Shown: positions 24,224-31,907, counted from the first letter of the stretch. The stretch: DNA of 32,238 nucleotides from Acidobacteriaceae bacterium (GCA_003165795.1 PMWW01000203.1:266-32503); one strand, 5' to 3'. Notes: a model not told the origin generated them from the sequence alone. Numbers and translations: made by a program.

Positions 24224-24769
24224 CTAGAGCGGTCGCGCAAACTGGATCACCTCGTGATTCTTATAAGTCATGCGCTGGAACTCCTGATAGCCGCATTTCT
24301 CCGCGACGCGAATTGACGCCAGATTTTCGGGATGAATCAGGCACGCCGTCTGTGTCTGCCCGAAGTGTTCGTCGCCCCAAGCGATGGCCGCGCGAACTGC
24401 CTCGGTCGCGTAGCCTTGGCCGTGGGCTCGCGAGGCCAGAGCCCAGCCCAACTCAGGCGTGTATTCCAGCGATGGCGTGATGTCGCGTTTGAAGTTGCCG
24501 AAGCCCAGCTCGCCGATGAATTCGTCCGAGGCTTTTTCTTCCAGAGCCCAGTAACCGAAGCCGAGCCAAGCCCAATGTCCCACATAGCGCAGCAGGCGGG
24601 TCCAGACTTCTTCTTGCGAGAATGGCTTGCCGCCAATGTGGCGCGTAACGATGGGATCGGCCCACATCGCAGTGCAAGCGGCGAAATCTTCCAGCCGATG
24701 GCGGCGCAGGCGCAGTCGCTCGGTTTCGAGGACGGGAACTTCGACGGCGGAACGAACCGGGCTTGCCAT
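24224..24769 (-). CDS. GNAT-family acetyltransferase (RimJ/RimL-like)
   Basis: A 181-residue protein that opens VLETERLRLRRHRLEDF, typical of RimJ/RimL-type enzymes. The acetyl-CoA pyrophosphate loop is in ASRAHGQGYATEAVRAAI (about 114-130), and ENLASIRVAEKCGYQEFQRM ends the fold. The family acetylates ribosomal-protein N-termini or small-molecule amines; the substrate here is unknown. GAGGTGAG lies just before the ATG. Upstream on the same strand is a candidate structured RNA ending in a terminator; readthrough of that terminator could express this gene, making the RNA a possible leader. Confidence 0.9.
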   Translation of the reverse strand: MASPVRSAVEVPVLETERLRLRRHRLEDFAACTAMWADPIVTRHIGGKPFSQEEVWTRLLRYVGHWAWLGFGYWALEEKASDEFIGELGFGNFKRDITPSLEYTPELGWALASRAHGQGYATEAVRAAIAWGDEHFGQTQTACLIHPENLASIRVAEKCGYQEFQRMTYKNHEVIQFARPL

Positions 24770-24797
24770 GACTCACCTCGCAGTGAACGGAGTGCGC

Positions 24798-24843
24798 AGA
24801 AATAGAAAAAGACCCGCAGCGTCTCGCGCCAGGCGGGTCTTTT
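24798..24843 (-). terminator. Intrinsic terminator ending the candidate RNA
   Basis: A perfect 11-bp stem AAAAGACCCGC/GCGGGTCTTTT (24833-24843 pairing with 24807-24817) with a 15-nt loop. Read on the minus strand it is followed by TCTATTT after a TTTTT run, so termination is better supported on minus than on plus. It lies about 40 bp before the GNAT start. Confidence 0.8.
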
Positions 24844-25020
24844 CCGGTTAGCTGTTGGGATTGGCCTGAGGCTGTCCACTCTACGTGGCCCCAGCGGCAG
24901 ACGCCAAGAGCAGCAGTCTTGCGAGGATTTAGAGCGGAAGCCCTAAGCCTCAGCCACCTCACTTGGGATACTACATGGACTGTCAGATATCATATTTTGG
25001 ATCACCCTCCTTTCCAGTGT
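24806..25020 (-). ncRNA. Candidate structured RNA (independent sRNA or GNAT leader)
   Basis: A minus-strand transcript of about 215 nt bounded by a good promoter (25027-25055) and an intrinsic terminator (to about 24800). Three nested stems form one long arm: GGCTGAGGCT (24955-24946) with 24873-24863 (10 bp, one bulge), TCCGCTCT (24938-24931) with AGAGTGGA at 24882-24875 (8 bp, one G-U), and CGCAAGA (24923-24917) with TCTTGGCG at 24909-24902 (7 bp, one bulge). A 19-nt unpaired stretch containing GGGGCC lies in the central loop. AUCCCAA occurs on both sides of the arm. I could not assign it to 6S, SRP, tmRNA or a known riboswitch. Confidence 0.55.
24943..24993 (-). CDS. Possible 16-residue leader peptide
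   Basis: MISDSPCSIPSEVAEA followed by TAG, preceded by AAGGAGGGTGATCC, which matches almost the full anti-Shine-Dalgarno complement with one extra G. The spacing to ATG is about 12 nt, a little long. There is no run of identical amino acids to suggest classic attenuation. Its stop lies inside the first stem of the candidate RNA, so translation would disrupt that stem. It may equally be fortuitous. Confidence 0.3.
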   Translation of the reverse strand: MISDSPCSIPSEVAEA

Positions 25021-25026
25021 AAGTGC

Positions 25027-25055
25027 AAAATAACACCGTCGAGCGCAGCCGTCAA
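25027..25055 (-). promoter_or_regulatory. Sigma-70-like promoter for the candidate RNA
   Basis: On the minus strand, -35 TTGACG (25055-25050), a 17-bp spacer and -10 TATTTT (25032-25027) predict a start near 25020. No minus-strand gene begins upstream, so it would drive the candidate RNA and possibly the GNAT gene. Confidence 0.6.
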
Positions 25056-25219
25056 ATCAAGAGTTGCTGAATGCGGTGACTGTTTTTGTTCGCCGCTTCG
25101 TATAGAGAAAGCGGAACGGTCCTTGGCTACTGCGCGCAGCGCCTCGCACCGGATATTTAGCGGGATGCCTTGATCTGCTGCTTCGACGGAGCCGGCTTTT
25201 CTGCACTAAACTCATTTCC

Positions 25220-25954
25220 ATGCCAGCGAACTTCGATCGTCTGTGCGTGGTGCTGGTGTCTCCGCGTAATCCGCTGAACATTGGAGCGGCGGCCCGCGCC
25301 ATGAGCAACTTCGGTGTTCTCCGGCTGCGCGTGGTCAACCCGTATGAGGTGGCGTTTCGCGAGGCGCGCTCGGCGATGGGCGCAGCTCCGTTGTTGGCGA
25401 AGGCGAAGGAATTCAAGAGCGTGGCCGAGGCTGTCGCCGATTGCACGCTCGTAGTCGGGACCACCGCGGTGCAGCACCGTGAGCTACAGCATCCGCTGCG
25501 GCGGCTGGAATATGGTGCGCGCCTCATCCGCAAACAGTTGAACTCGGGGCGGGTCGCGCTGCTGTTCGGGACGGAGAAGACGGGCCTTTCCAATGACGAC
25601 CTCAGCCATTGTCATTGGCTGATGCACGTTCCCACGCGGGAACAGCATGTCTCGATGAACCTGGGACAGGCGGTGGCCGTGTGTTTGTACGAGTTGGTAC
25701 GCGACCTGAGGAAAGCGACGCCGGAAAAGGTGCAGAAGCGCGCCACCGCGGGCGAAGTCGAACGCATTTCGTCAGGCTTGCTGGAGGCATTGCAGGTTAG
25801 CGGCTATGTGAAGCCGATTGCCGTCGTTCCCACAGAAGAGCGGGTGCGGCGCCTGGTACGCCGGCTGGAGCTGTCGTCTCGGGATGCCGAGCTAGTGCTG
25901 GGCATGTTGCGGCAGATTCTTTGGAAGCTACGCGGGGGAATGCAGAAGACGTAG
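25220..25954 (+). CDS. SpoU/TrmJ-type RNA 2'-O-methyltransferase
   Basis: A 244-residue SPOUT-class protein with the three SpoU motifs: NPLNIGAAARAMSNFG (17-32), ALLFGTEKTGLSN (113-125) and MHVPTREQHVSMNLGQAVAVCLYE (135-158). The trefoil-knot SAM site is formed by the last two. The length and the C-terminal helical extension (about 170-240) match TrmJ (tRNA Cm32/Um32 2'-O-methyltransferase) and its LasT-like relatives, so TrmJ is likely but not certain. The ribosome-binding site is weak. The candidate RNA promoter region lies divergently upstream. Confidence 0.9.
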   Translation: MPANFDRLCVVLVSPRNPLNIGAAARAMSNFGVLRLRVVNPYEVAFREARSAMGAAPLLAKAKEFKSVAEAVADCTLVVGTTAVQHRELQHPLRRLEYGARLIRKQLNSGRVALLFGTEKTGLSNDDLSHCHWLMHVPTREQHVSMNLGQAVAVCLYELVRDLRKATPEKVQKRATAGEVERISSGLLEALQVSGYVKPIAVVPTEERVRRLVRRLELSSRDAELVLGMLRQILWKLRGGMQKT

Positions 25955-25995
25955 CCAAACCCCTCTTGTCATCCCGATGACACGCCGGGTACACC

Positions 25996-26385
25996 CTACC
26001 GCGCTCCCACAGCTTCCGGGAGCCAAGTGTTGGCGGTTTCGGTGGCCAGCCAGCGCACAAATTCGTTGTGTGGTCCAAGCACAATCTGCTTCGACTCGAC
26101 GGGCTTGTCGGTGAGCTCGAAGCCCATGATGATGATCTCGTCGCCCTTCTTGATGAGGTGGGCGGCTGCGCCGTTCATGCACATGGCGCCGGAGCCGCGC
26201 GGGCCGGGAATAGTGTAGGTTTCAAGCCGGGCACCGCTGGTGTTGCTGACTACCAGCACCCGTTCGCCGGGAAGCAATCCAACCATCTCCATCAGTTCTT
26301 GGTCGATCGTGATACTGCCTACGTAACGCAGATCGGCTTCAGTAACTGTGGCTTTATGAATTTTTGACCGCAGCATCCATCGCAT
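25996..26385 (-). CDS. panD: Aspartate 1-decarboxylase
   Basis: A 129-residue pyruvoyl enzyme that makes beta-alanine from aspartate for pantothenate and CoA synthesis. It reads [19 protein letters not shown] and [10 protein letters not shown], with the self-cleavage pair Gly23-Ser24 (Gly24-Ser25 in E. coli) that yields the pyruvoyl group. RLETYTIPG and [23 protein letters not shown] are characteristic of the family. ATG 26385 is preferred because AGGAAG lies about 10 bp upstream; the open frame extends much further without family similarity. No other pantothenate gene is nearby. It is convergent with the TrmJ-like gene. Confidence 0.96.
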   Translation of the reverse strand: MRWMLRSKIHKATVTEADLRYVGSITIDQELMEMVGLLPGERVLVVSNTSGARLETYTIPGPRGSGAMCMNGAAAHLIKKGDEIIIMGFELTDKPVESKQIVLGPHNEFVRWLATETANTWLPEAVGAR

Positions 26386-26682
26386 TGCTCTGGTACTTCC
26401 TCTCCGCGTCCCGCTCTCGCTAGGCGGATGCAGGCACTTGACCTTATGGTAGCAGTTCCTGTCAAGGGTGAGGTGAATTTTGTGCGGAATTGCCCACGTT
26501 AGTTGCAGGTGAAGCGAACCATCCGATAAACGCCTAATCCTGCTACCGAACCACGGCGCAAGTCGGTCTAATCCACGGGTAAGGACGATTTTCGTCCAGT
26601 TTCCCTTTCGGAACGGAACAAATTTTCGCATTCGGACGTACTAGATACCAGGACCCAATCCTGCGCGATTGCGGAGGGCGTA
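26386..26682. other. Divergent intergenic region
   Basis: Spans the start of panD and the start of the membrane fusion gene, so it should contain two divergent promoters. No gene or clear promoter box is evident. Confidence 0.4.
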
Positions 26683-27888
26683 GTGGCGAACGGCAAGAAC
26701 AAGAAAAGGCGCTGGATCATCATCACGATCGTCACAGTTGCGGTCGTGGCGCTGGTGTTGGTTGCGGTGGCGGCCACCCGCGGCGGCACCAAGATCGATC
26801 CCACTAAGCTGGCGAAGGTGGAAAAGGGCGATCTGACGAAGAGTGTGGTCGCGACCGGCAAGGTCACGCCGATCACCAAGGTTGAAATCAAGTCGAAGGC
26901 CAGCGGCATCGTGGAAAAGCTGTACGTGGACACCGGCGACCGGGTGAAGCAGGGGCAGGTCCTGGCCGAGTTGGACAGAATTGAGATCCAAGCGCAGGTC
27001 AATTCCGCACAGGCGCAATTGCTGTCATCGGATGCCAACCTGACGAGCGCCGAGGCGGACGAAAAGCGTGCCGAGGTGGACGCGCAGGGCGTGGACATTC
27101 CTACGTTGCAGCGGGCCTATGAGCGGGCGCAGGGGATGTCGAAGGACGGGGTGGTGTCGCAGTCGACGCTGGACGATGCGCAACGGGGTTACATCATGGC
27201 GGTCAACAAGCGCGACGTGGCGCGCGCCCAACTAACCGTGAACAAGGCGAAGATAGCGCAAGCCCAGGCGCAGGTGAAGAAGGACCAAGCTAGTTTAAAG
27301 CAGTACGAGGAGCAGCTTAGCTATACCACCATCACCGCCCCGATTGACGGCGTGGTGCTGTCGCGCGACGTGGAAATGGGTGATGCGGTGAGCTCCATCC
27401 TGGTGTTGGGCTCGGCCGCAACCCTGGTGATGACGCTGGGCGACACCAGCGAAGTGTATGTGAAGGGCAAAGTGGATGAGAGCGACATCGGCAAGGTGTA
27501 CCTGGGCCAGCCGGCGCGCATTCGCGTTGAGACCTTCAAGGACAAAACCTTCACCGGACATGTTACGAAGATCTCGCCCATGGGCGTGGAGAAAGACAAT
27601 GTAACCACGTTTGAGGTGCGGGTCTCCATCAACAATCCCGGCGGCGAACTGAAGGCGGAGATGACCGCCAACGCGGAGATTCTCCTGGATGAACACAAGA
27701 ACGTGTTGATGATTCCGGAGAGTGCTCTGCTATACGACAAAGACAAAAAGGCGTCCGTCGATGTCCCCGATCCGAAGGGCAAGGATGGAATGCGCAAGAT
27801 CGCGGTGAACATTGGAATCTCGAATGGGGTCAAGACCGAGGTGCTGTCAGGTCTTAAAGAAGGCGACCCAGTCGTTTTGCAGCAATAG
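26683..27888 (+). CDS. HlyD/MacA-like periplasmic membrane fusion protein
   Basis: A 401-residue efflux adaptor with one N-terminal transmembrane helix (about 10-31). A barrel-sandwich half is at about 45-95 (KASGIVEKLYVDTGDRVKQGQVLAELD), followed by a helical hairpin (about 95-205, rich in Ala/Gln/Lys). The second lipoyl half has YTTITAPIDGVVLSRDVEMGDAV, and then come beta-barrel and membrane-proximal domains. MacA is the closest type by layout; it would link an inner-membrane transporter to an outer-membrane channel. No transporter or TolC gene is in the window after it, so it is an orphan adaptor here. GGAGGGC precedes GTG 26683. A terminator follows. Confidence 0.92.
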   Translation: MANGKNKKRRWIIITIVTVAVVALVLVAVAATRGGTKIDPTKLAKVEKGDLTKSVVATGKVTPITKVEIKSKASGIVEKLYVDTGDRVKQGQVLAELDRIEIQAQVNSAQAQLLSSDANLTSAEADEKRAEVDAQGVDIPTLQRAYERAQGMSKDGVVSQSTLDDAQRGYIMAVNKRDVARAQLTVNKAKIAQAQAQVKKDQASLKQYEEQLSYTTITAPIDGVVLSRDVEMGDAVSSILVLGSAATLVMTLGDTSEVYVKGKVDESDIGKVYLGQPARIRVETFKDKTFTGHVTKISPMGVEKDNVTTFEVRVSINNPGGELKAEMTANAEILLDEHKNVLMIPESALLYDKDKKASVDVPDPKGKDGMRKIAVNIGISNGVKTEVLSGLKEGDPVVLQQ

Positions 27889-27907
27889 CTGGTGAACATA
27901 ATCCCTA

Positions 27908-27937
27908 GGGCTGCCAACCACGGCAGCCCGTTTTCTT
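27908..27937 (+). terminator. Intrinsic terminator after the membrane fusion gene
   Basis: A perfect 8-bp stem GGGCTGCC/GGCAGCCC (27908-27915 with 27922-27929), a 6-nt loop and GTTTTCTT after it, 19 bp past the stop. Confidence 0.85.
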
Positions 27938-27974
27938 GGGAACCCACAATCAATTCAGAAATCGGCGAGGCACT

Positions 27975-28883
27975 ATGAAGAAATATTGCACAGCCGTTCT
28001 ACTCAGTATCCTGTTGGTTCCAGTTCTGCTGTATGCGCGCTCCGAGGGGCATTTCGATCGCACGCTTTCCGTGTCGGGGGCGGTCAACCTCGATCTGACG
28101 ACGGGTTCCGGCGACGTCGTCATCAAGGCCGGCAGCACCAACCAGGTGGTGATCCATGGGACGGTACGCGAGAACAATGAATGGTTCTCCAGCTCCGATG
28201 CGGCAGTGCATCAGGTGGAATCGAATCCGCCGATCCAGCAAAACGGCAACGGCATTCGCATTGGTTACAACTTACCGGAAGACGTGAGACGGCACATTTC
28301 AATCAACTACGAAATCACGGTGCCGGCCAGCACCGAGGTGCAGGCGCAGAGTGGATCGGGCAATGTCGAGGTCAGCGGAGTGCGCTCGGAGGTGCAGGCA
28401 CAAAGCGGATCAGGCGACATTAGCGCGCGAGACATTGGCGGCCGCGTCCATCTGCAGACCGGCAGTGGCAACATCCGCGCAGAGAGTGTGGCAGCCCCGT
28501 TCTACGGCCAGACCGGGAGCGGAGACATCGAAGCGAACCTGACGGGAGCGGGCGATGTGGATGTTCACACCGGCTCGGGGACTGTCCGCGTAAAGGGCAT
28601 TAAGGGCGGGATCCAGGCGCGTACCGGCAGCGGCGACATTGAAGCCGATGGAGATGTGACTGGCCCGTGGCAGTTGCATACCGGGTCGGGCACGGTGCGC
28701 ATGGCATTGGGGTCGGGCAGTGGCTTCAGCCTGGATGTACATACCAGCTCGGGATCGATTCATACGGAGTTACCGATTACGGTTCAGGGTCCGCTGGCGA
28801 ACCGCGAGTTGAAGGGCACGGTGCGCGGCGGCGGCCCGTCGGTTGAAGTGTCCACCAGTTCGGGGGACGTGGACATACGTTAA
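27975..28883 (+). CDS. Secreted DUF4097-like beta-repeat protein
   Basis: A 302-residue protein with a signal peptide (1-21, ending LLYARS). It has about ten copies of a short repeat centred on T/S-G-S-G-D/N/T-[IV], for example TTGSGDVVI, QSGSGNVEV, QTGSGDIEA and HTGSGTVRV, with the last two as HTSSGSIHT and STSSGDVDI. This is the DUF4097 pattern, expected to form a right-handed beta-solenoid. Such proteins occur in envelopes; their function is unknown, though some act with anti-sigma systems or as adhesin-like structures. GAGG lies 6 bp before ATG 27975; the terminator upstream separates it from the fusion gene. Confidence 0.85.
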   Translation: MKKYCTAVLLSILLVPVLLYARSEGHFDRTLSVSGAVNLDLTTGSGDVVIKAGSTNQVVIHGTVRENNEWFSSSDAAVHQVESNPPIQQNGNGIRIGYNLPEDVRRHISINYEITVPASTEVQAQSGSGNVEVSGVRSEVQAQSGSGDISARDIGGRVHLQTGSGNIRAESVAAPFYGQTGSGDIEANLTGAGDVDVHTGSGTVRVKGIKGGIQARTGSGDIEADGDVTGPWQLHTGSGTVRMALGSGSGFSLDVHTSSGSIHTELPITVQGPLANRELKGTVRGGGPSVEVSTSSGDVDIR

Positions 28884-28966
28884 TTTGTGGGTCCCGAGAA
28901 TCCCGAGGCTGTCCCACTTCGACTGCGGCTTGACTCTCGCCGCGGCTGCGGCTACTTTGCCAATGC

Positions 28967-29776
28967 ATGTCTGCAAGCCGCATTGTTACCTTCACTACCG
29001 ATTTTGGCCTGAACGATCCCTTCGTTGGCATCTTGCACGGCGTGGTGCTGAACATTCATCGGGAGACAACCGTGGTCGATGTTTGCCATGCGGTGGCTTC
29101 CTATGATGTGTTCGATGGCGGGTGGACGATTGCCCAGGCCTATCGCTTTTTTCCGCCGCGAACCGTGCACGTGGTGGTGGTCGATCCCGGCGTGGGCAGC
29201 ACGCGGCGCCCCATCATCGTGGAAACCGACGACTACATCTTTGTCGCGCCGGACAATGGCGTGCTATCGCTGATCGAGGCACGGGAGTCCAAGGTCGCGG
29301 TGCGGCACATCACCGCCGAACGATATTTCCTGCAGCCGGTGAGCCATACTTTCCACGGCCGCGACATCTTCGCGCCGGTAGCGGCATGGTTGAGCAAAGG
29401 CGTCGCCCCGTCCGAGTTTGGACCCGAGATTTCTGATTACGTTCGGCTGCCACTGCCGCAGGTGGAACGCATCGCCGAGAACAGCTTGCGTGGTGTGGTG
29501 CTGAAGGTAGACAAGTTCGGAAACCTGATCACCAACATCAGCCAACAAGATGCGCCGGCATTGTTTGGCAGCGCGGTCCCGCCCGTGACCATCCTGATCT
29601 CGGGGCAGACGATTACGCGAGTATGTCAGTCCTATACGGACGGCGGAGAGGATGAATTTTTCGCTATCGTGGGAAGCTCGGGATTCCTGGAGATCGCGGC
29701 CAGGCAGTCCCCGGCAGCCGAAAAGCTGACTGCAGGAGTGGGGACGCCGATCGGAATCATTCTTGGTGAATTATGA
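28967..29776 (+). CDS. SAM-hydroxide adenosyltransferase (DUF62 family)
   Basis: A 269-residue protein of the family that includes fluorinase and chlorinase; most bacterial members instead hydrolyse SAM to adenosine and methionine. Hallmarks are the N-terminal VTFTTDFGLNDPFVG (Asp12 in TDFG), VVVDPGVGSTRRPI, ETDDYIFVAPDNGVL, SHTFHGRDIFAPVAAWL and VLKVDKFGNLITN. The Asp-Arg-His triad of the hydrolase group is suggested by DPGVGS-RR and FHGRDIF. No ribosome-binding site is evident. The start codon is 80 bp after the DUF4097 gene. Confidence 0.9.
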   Translation: MSASRIVTFTTDFGLNDPFVGILHGVVLNIHRETTVVDVCHAVASYDVFDGGWTIAQAYRFFPPRTVHVVVVDPGVGSTRRPIIVETDDYIFVAPDNGVLSLIEARESKVAVRHITAERYFLQPVSHTFHGRDIFAPVAAWLSKGVAPSEFGPEISDYVRLPLPQVERIAENSLRGVVLKVDKFGNLITNISQQDAPALFGSAVPPVTILISGQTITRVCQSYTDGGEDEFFAIVGSSGFLEIAARQSPAAEKLTAGVGTPIGIILGEL

Positions 29777-29803
29777 CCATAAGCATATTGCAGGGAGGAA
29801 ACG

Positions 29804-30037
29804 GTGAAACAGATTCCAGCTGGCGAGTTCAAGACACACTGTCTAACCGTCATGGACGAAGTGCAGGCCACAGGTCAGCCTGTGGTGGTCACCAAGCATG
29901 GCAAGCCAGTGGTCAAATTAGTGCCGGCAAAAACAAAGGACGACAGCATCTTTGGATACATGGTGGGGAAAGCCAAGATCGTTGGTGACCTCGTCTCGCC
30001 CATAACTCCAATCGAGGATTGGGACGCTCTGAGGTGA
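29804..30037 (+). CDS. Phd/YefM-family antitoxin
   Basis: A 77-residue protein with KQIPAGEFKTHCLTVMDEVQATGQPVVVTKHGKPVVKLVP, the Phd/YefM dimerisation and DNA-binding fold. The C-terminal half (GYMVGKAKIVGDLVSPITPIEDWDAL) would wrap the toxin. GGGAGGAAAC lies directly before GTG 29804. It binds its own operon promoter and neutralises the toxin, as is known for the family. The stop codon overlaps the toxin start by GTGA. Confidence 0.92.
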   Translation: MKQIPAGEFKTHCLTVMDEVQATGQPVVVTKHGKPVVKLVPAKTKDDSIFGYMVGKAKIVGDLVSPITPIEDWDALR

Positions 30038-30423
30038 TTCTCCTGGACACACATGTACTGGTCTGGATGTCGCTGGAACCTGGCCGCCTTTCTCGGGCGG
30101 CGAGCGCTGCAATTCAAAATGCGCGAAGCAAAGGGGCGATCTTCGTCTCGGATATGACCCTGTGGGAGATCGCCTTGCTCGCGTGGCGGGGAAGAATACA
30201 AGTCGTCGGCAACATCGAGACTTTCGTTCAGGAAATCGCACGACCGGTGGTCGTCAAGCCGGTCACCACTGCCATAGCCAGCAAAGCCGTGCAGTTTTCT
30301 AAAGAGTACCCCAAGGACGCTGCTGACCGGCTGATCGGAGCTACTGCGTTGATTGAAAAGCTGCCCTTGGTTACAGCCGATAAGAGCCTGCGAAGGTTTC
30401 ATGAACTAATCACGATATGGTAG
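30034..30423 (+). CDS. vapC: VapC-type PIN-domain toxin ribonuclease
   Basis: A 129-residue PIN protein with the acidic metal-binding residues in place: Asp5 (LLDTHVLVW), Glu45 (SDMTLWEIALL), Asp98 (KDAADRLIGA) and Asp116 (LVTADKSLR). VapC toxins cleave specific RNAs, often initiator tRNA or rRNA, when the antitoxin is lost. GTG 30034 overlaps the antitoxin stop in GTGA, so it is a translationally coupled pair. An in-frame TTG at 30019 is a weaker alternative start. Confidence 0.93.
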   Translation: MILLDTHVLVWMSLEPGRLSRAASAAIQNARSKGAIFVSDMTLWEIALLAWRGRIQVVGNIETFVQEIARPVVVKPVTTAIASKAVQFSKEYPKDAADRLIGATALIEKLPLVTADKSLRRFHELITIW

Positions 30424-30435
30424 ACAGCGCCTGCC

Positions 30436-30669
30436 TCACGGGTTTTTGGGCTTGGCGCGGGCGTAGCGTTCCATCTCGCCGGTCCACTTCAAAAAGCGCA
30501 GCAGCTCTTTGCGCTCGCGCCACATAAATCCGCAGAACTCGAGGAAACCAATGCTCTGCATCTTGATGCCGGTATAGGTCTCGATTCGCCAGCGCAAATA
30601 GGGGCTGCGCCAGGGAGCAAAGCGATGGCCGCGAGCCGAGTTCCAGAGGAAACGGAAGATCTTGCGCAT
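30436..30669 (-). CDS. Conserved small hypothetical protein
   Basis: A 77-residue basic protein reading MRKIFRFLWNSARGHRFAPWRSPYLRWRIETYTG, then IGFLEFCGFMWRERKELLRFLKWTGEM. The APWRSPYLRWR-ETY pattern is one I associate with small conserved hypothetical proteins of Acidobacteriota. No ribosome-binding site is obvious before ATG 30669. It converges with vapC. Function unknown. Confidence 0.65.
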   Translation of the reverse strand: MRKIFRFLWNSARGHRFAPWRSPYLRWRIETYTGIKMQSIGFLEFCGFMWRERKELLRFLKWTGEMERYARAKPKNP

Positions 30670-30747
30670 GACTGTAGTCAGTATATCGAGGAGGACGCAC
30701 TCGACTATATGGCCTGATAAACTCAGCGCAGAGTTCCAGGGAACCCC

Positions 30748-31113
30748 ATGACCGACGAAGCCTCACGCCAGACCGCCGAGGACCATTACTACGCCGCGCT
30801 CGATTGGTATGCCGAGGGCCATCACCAGGAAGCGATTAGCGAGTATGAAGCGGCCATTGCGGCCGATCCCTCCTTCGTGGACGCCATGCATGGTCTAGCG
30901 CGGGTATACCAAGATACCGAACAGCTAGACAAAGGCATCGCCGTGGCCAGTCGAATTGTCGCGTTCGATCCGGATGACGTTCTGGCGCATACCAGCTTGT
31001 CGATCCTGTATCAGCGCAAGGGCATGGTGCCCGAAGCGGAAGCCGAAGCCAACCGAGCTCGCGTCCTGGGCTGGAAGCAACAGCTCAAGCAAAGCAAGCA
31101 GTCGCCGCCGTGA
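30748..31113 (+). CDS. Tetratricopeptide repeat protein
   Basis: A 121-residue protein with about three TPR-like helical pairs: DHYYAALDWYAEGHHQEAISEYEAAIAADPSF, DAMHGLARVYQDTEQLDKGIAVASRIVAFDPDD and LAHTSLSILYQRKGMVPEAEAEANRARVLGW. It has the repeat's usual A-x-YQ/LYQ and P positions. It probably mediates protein contacts. Its stop overlaps the glycosylase start by GTGA, so the two are translationally coupled. Confidence 0.85.
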   Translation: MTDEASRQTAEDHYYAALDWYAEGHHQEAISEYEAAIAADPSFVDAMHGLARVYQDTEQLDKGIAVASRIVAFDPDDVLAHTSLSILYQRKGMVPEAEAEANRARVLGWKQQLKQSKQSPP

Positions 31114-31907
31114 AATCCCGGAAAACAAGCAAGCCGGAAGCCCTGGTGCGCGCGATGTATCGCCAGCTGGTGCGCGCCTGGGGACGGCAGCATTGGTGGC
31201 CGGCAGAAACTCCGTTTGAAGTGATCGTGGGCGCGATTCTTACCCAAAACACAGCATGGAGTAATGTTGAACACGCTCTGGCCAGCCTACGTTCCAGCGG
31301 GGCGCTTAATATCGCCGGGATTCGTGAGGTGTCGCTAGCGAAGCTGCAAGAACTCGTGCGTTCTTCGGGATGCTACCGGCAAAAGGCAGAACGACTGAAG
31401 AACTTCGTGGCGTTTCTCGATGCTAAGTATCACGGCTCTCTGGAGCAGATGTTTACCACCGCTACGTCGCAACTTCGGAGCGAACTACTTGCCGTGAAGG
31501 GCATTGGATCTGAAACTGCCGACGCAATTCTGCTGTACGCCGGCAATCATGAAATCTTTGTCGTGGATGCCTACACCCGCCGTATTCTAGTACGCCACGA
31601 AGCCATAGAGACGCAGGCGAAATATGACGAAATTCGCGATCTGGCGGAGCGTGCGCTAAGAGACGAAGAGCCGGTCGCGCCTACATTTGACGAAGCCATC
31701 GACTGGCAAAGACCACAGGTCCACCTGGAATCGGCGATGAGCCAGGCGAAGCGCGGCCCACGTACCCAAATCTATAACGAGATGCATGGGTTGATGGTGC
31801 AAGTAGGGAAAAACTACTGCCACAAGCAGGAACCTACCTGCGACGCGTGCCCACTGCGGACCCTATTACCGAAGATGCGGCAACGGCACGGGCCGCAAGC
31901 ATGGTAA
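31110..31907 (+). CDS. HhH-GPD DNA glycosylase (COG2231-like, endonuclease III family)
   Basis: A 265-residue base-excision repair enzyme. Its helix-hairpin-helix reads LLAVKGIGSETADAILLYA (127-145), and the catalytic Asp is Asp153 in VVDAYTRRIL. The Lys of bifunctional endonuclease III (Lys120) is replaced by Glu135, so a monofunctional glycosylase of the COG2231/MagIII kind is likely. The Fe-S loop has Cys237-x6-Cys244-x2-Cys247, but the expected fourth Cys is Leu253 in PLRTLL. GTG 31110 overlaps the TPR stop. Confidence 0.9.
   Translation: MKSRKTSKPEALVRAMYRQLVRAWGRQHWWPAETPFEVIVGAILTQNTAWSNVEHALASLRSSGALNIAGIREVSLAKLQELVRSSGCYRQKAERLKNFVAFLDAKYHGSLEQMFTTATSQLRSELLAVKGIGSETADAILLYAGNHEIFVVDAYTRRILVRHEAIETQAKYDEIRDLAERALRDEEPVAPTFDEAIDWQRPQVHLESAMSQAKRGPRTQIYNEMHGLMVQVGKNYCHKQEPTCDACPLRTLLPKMRQRHGPQAW

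Noticed and set aside
24866-24960. tRNA-Ser-like start (GAGGTGGCTGAGGCT) on the minus strand
   Set aside because: There is no TTCGA-type T-loop, no proper anticodon arm and no acceptor pairing.
24453-24962. 169-residue minus-strand open frame over the GNAT 5' region
   Set aside because: It runs in another frame across the GNAT gene and the terminator, with no ribosome-binding site or family signal.
24999-25012. Resemblance of plus-strand GGATCACCCTCCTT to the 3' end of 16S rRNA
   Set aside because: Only about 14 bases match with one extra base and no other 16S sequence lies upstream; it is better explained as a ribosome-binding-site-like motif on the minus strand.
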